From assembly GCA_029245725.1 (NCBI GenBank), contig JAQWOT010000324.1, positions 1 to 64,000 of the forward strand: a stretch of 64,000 bases of DNA, read 5' to 3'. The notes under the pieces were generated by a model that saw only the letters and a list, made by a program, of their open reading frames with translations, did not search any database and had not been told where the DNA came from. Of the stretch, positions 62,370 through 64,000 are shown in pieces. Within the stretch, counting starts at the first letter, position 1. Every line of letters starts with the position of its first letter. This stretch comes from SAR324 cluster bacterium (GTDB lineage Bacteria; SAR324; NAC60-12). A program made the translations under genes and the position numbers.

Positions 62370-64000
62370 TCCCAAATTTTCACTATACACTTTCAATCTC
62401 CGAGTTCTGTCGATTGTTGTAGTGATTGCCAGTTGTTTGGTAGTTTTATTGGGTCGCATGTTCTACTTGCAGATTTTGCAAGCTGAGTACTTCTCAGAGC
62501 GCGCTCGTCACCAACAACAAAGTAGAATCACCCTGGAACCTCGCAGAGGAACAATTACAGATCGCCAAGGCCGACGCCTCGCTGTTTCAGTCCCAGTACA
62601 ATCCCTCTACGCAAGACCACAAAATATTGAATCTCCTTACACAGTTGCGACACGTATTGCTCCACTACTTGATATTAATCGGGACAAACTTCTTAAAACT
62701 CTCAGAACAAAACGCTCTTTCGTCTGGCTAAAACGTCAACTGCCCCCTGAGGTTGCCCAGGAAATTAAGGCAATGGACTTTGAGGGGTTAGATTTTGTTG
62801 AAGAGTACAGAAGGGTCTATCCAAATGGTGAGATGGCTGGTGCATTGTTAGGTTTCACAGGAGTCGATTCACAAGGATTGGAAGGGCTAGAATACCAGTA
62901 TCAAAACTTGATGGCTGGAGAACCTGAAGAAATCGTTGTTGAGAGGGATGGGACTCGAAGAGTAATTCCACACACCTTGCCTCACGATCTGAAAGCTCAA
63001 AGGCACTCCATTCAACTGACACTTGACAACACCATTCAACATTACACCGAAGCTGCGCTGAAACGTGGGGTCGAGACTTCCCGAGCTGACCGCGGAGTAG
63101 CCATCGTCATGCACTCCCATACAGGAGCAGTGCTGTCAATGGCGACCTATCCCCAATTCGATCCAAATCGATACACAGATTTTGACAGATCAACTTTTCT
63201 GAATCGTGCTGTCACCGTTGGCTATGAGCCTGGTTCAACTTTTAAAATTTTAACCATTGCGGCTGCTCTGGAAGAGAAGCTGATTACACCGGAGCAAGAA
63301 TTTTTCTGTGAAAATGGTACCTATCGGTTTGCTGGAGAAGATTTCCATGACACCTCACCTCATGAAAATCTGAATATCGAACAGATCATTCAGAAATCTT
63401 CGAACATCTGTGCCATCAAAATTGGTACAATGCTGAGCCCAGAGAAATTCTACGAACATATTCGTCGATTTGGATTTGGATCACGACCGGAATCTGGACT
63501 TTCTGGGGAGGCTATTGGGCGTGTGCTACCACTACAACGCTGGACTCGAGTTGATCATGCCTCCATCTCATTTGGCCATGGCATCTTAGTATCTCCGTTA
63601 CAGTTGATCAGTGCACTGAACGTAGTTGCTGCTGACGGGAAATGGTTTCATCCTTACATTGTAGACCATGCTTTCAGCGAGGAAGGGGAAATCATTCTGG
63701 AGACTCTTGATGAGGAAGGAAAAATCTCACAGAAATTTGGAGCTTATGATCCAAAGCAGTTGATTTCTGCTGAAACAGCCCAAATATTGAGGAAAATGAT
63801 GATTAGCGTAACCCAGGAAGGTGGCACTGCTGTAGAAGCAGCGATCCCAGGTTACAACGTTGCTGGAAAGACTGGGACCTCTCAAGTTTTTGATGAAAAA
63901 ACGGGTAGATACTCTAACCGAAAGCATATTGCTTTTTTCAACGGCTATGTCCCAGCTGAACAGCCACTACTCACTGTGCTTGTTGTGATCGAACACCCAC
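62350..64000 (+). CDS. ftsI: Penicillin-binding protein 3 / FtsI, 3' end outside window
   Basis: Open from ATG 62350 to the window end, 550 codons and no stop. Division-specific transpeptidase cross-linking septal peptidoglycan. N-terminal membrane anchor (LSIVVVIASCLVVLLG, about 20-36), the pedestal with EPRRGTITDRQGRRLAVS, and transpeptidase motifs SxxK in YEPGSTFKIL (about 297), SSN in QKSSNICAIK (about 349) and KTGT in VAGKTGTSQVF (about 506). All class B catalytic residues are present. The C-terminal end continues past base 64000; a PASTA domain or other tail cannot be judged. Confidence 0.95.
   Translation, partial: MKSRTHNPKFSLYTFNLRVLSIVVVIASCLVVLLGRMFYLQILQAEYFSERARHQQQSRITLEPRRGTITDRQGRRLAVSVPVQSLYARPQNIESPYTVATRIAPLLDINRDKLLKTLRTKRSFVWLKRQLPPEVAQEIKAMDFEGLDFVEEYRRVYPNGEMAGALLGFTGVDSQGLEGLEYQYQNLMAGEPEEIVVERDGTRRVIPHTLPHDLKAQRHSIQLTLDNTIQHYTEAALKRGVETSRADRGVAIVMHSHTGAVLSMATYPQFDPNRYTDFDRSTFLNRAVTVGYEPGSTFKILTIAAALEEKLITPEQEFFCENGTYRFAGEDFHDTSPHENLNIEQIIQKSSNICAIKIGTMLSPEKFYEHIRRFGFGSRPESGLSGEAIGRVLPLQRWTRVDHASISFGHGILVSPLQLISALNVVAADGKWFHPYIVDHAFSEEGEIILETLDEEGKISQKFGAYDPKQLISAETAQILRKMMISVTQEGGTAVEAAIPGYNVAGKTGTSQVFDEKTGRYSNRKHIAFFNGYVPAEQPLLTVLVVIEHP

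Noticed and set aside
1-64000. CRISPR array, rRNA, prophage or transposase
   Set aside because: No regularly spaced direct repeats, rRNA-like stretches, phage structural genes or transposase motifs were seen.

Overview
The window is a compact, gene-dense piece (about 55 genes, almost no non-coding space) of a Gram-negative bacterial chromosome with moderate base composition. The evidence for Gram-negative is an LpxL/HtrB-type acyltransferase, apolipoprotein N-acyltransferase (Lnt), a family-9 glycosyltransferase, several lipoboxes, and FtsL/FtsI. One gene carries a FliN/SpoA domain, hinting at flagella or a related export machine. Gene order matches none of the model proteobacteria. The mix of an IleS2-type isoleucyl-tRNA synthetase, a scattered division cluster and many envelope TPR genes would fit a deep-branching delta-like marine lineage such as SAR324, but that assignment is inference. 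No phage, IS element or CRISPR array is visible; this looks like core chromosome. || Layout. 1-1.5 kb: 3' end of an RraA-like gene, overlapping tail to tail with an MFS transporter. 1.77 kb: tRNA-Gln with encoded CCA. 1.9-9.7 kb: a tightly overlapping minus-strand run thrC - lpxL-like - alpha/beta-hydrolase-like - fecR-like - A24 prepilin peptidase - large periplasmic TPR protein. 10-15.5 kb: lnt, a serine-recombinase-like gene lacking the catalytic serine, a secreted protein, a TPR protein and a small lipoprotein. 15.5-23.6 kb: ileS, divergent from leuA-leuS, with a strong hairpin and a small ORF in the leuA leader. 23.6-30 kb: hrpA, a RibD/DHFR-like reductase, an ABC-F ATPase. 30-35.6 kb: minus-strand run prc-type protease - hpt - small proteins - an LPP20/FGE-like secreted protein - two small genes. 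35.7-45.3 kb: plus-strand run of an Hsp70 homologue, cysE, clpS-clpA, a zinc-ribbon coiled-coil gene broken by an in-frame stop, a metallopeptidase lipoprotein and a flippase-like membrane protein. 45.3-49 kb: CBS protein, CARDB-like secreted protein, FliN/SpoA protein, and an unrecognised 416-residue protein. 49-59.5 kb: long minus-strand run deaD - small membrane protein - YbjN-like - PlsC-like - secreted protein - glycosyltransferase - two related lipoproteins - carB. 59.8-64 kb: a tail-less ftsZ, then bpt, moaC, ftsL and the start of ftsI. || How it works together. Three themes recur: protein synthesis and its regulation (ileS, leuS, leuA, deaD, hrpA, ABC-F, Bpt with ClpS/ClpA, which together cover making and reading N-degrons), envelope building (LpxL, Lnt, GT9, PlsC-like, FtsZ/L/I, lipoproteins), and extracytoplasmic proteins of unknown role with TPR, AMIN-, FecR-, CARDB- or FGE-like parts. 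Strongest points for follow-up: the leuA leader, the FtsZ without a C-terminal tail, the in-frame stop in the zinc-ribbon gene, the frameshift in the fecR-like gene, and three enzyme-fold proteins that have lost their signature catalytic residues. I did not find a clearly new multi-gene defence or mobile system.
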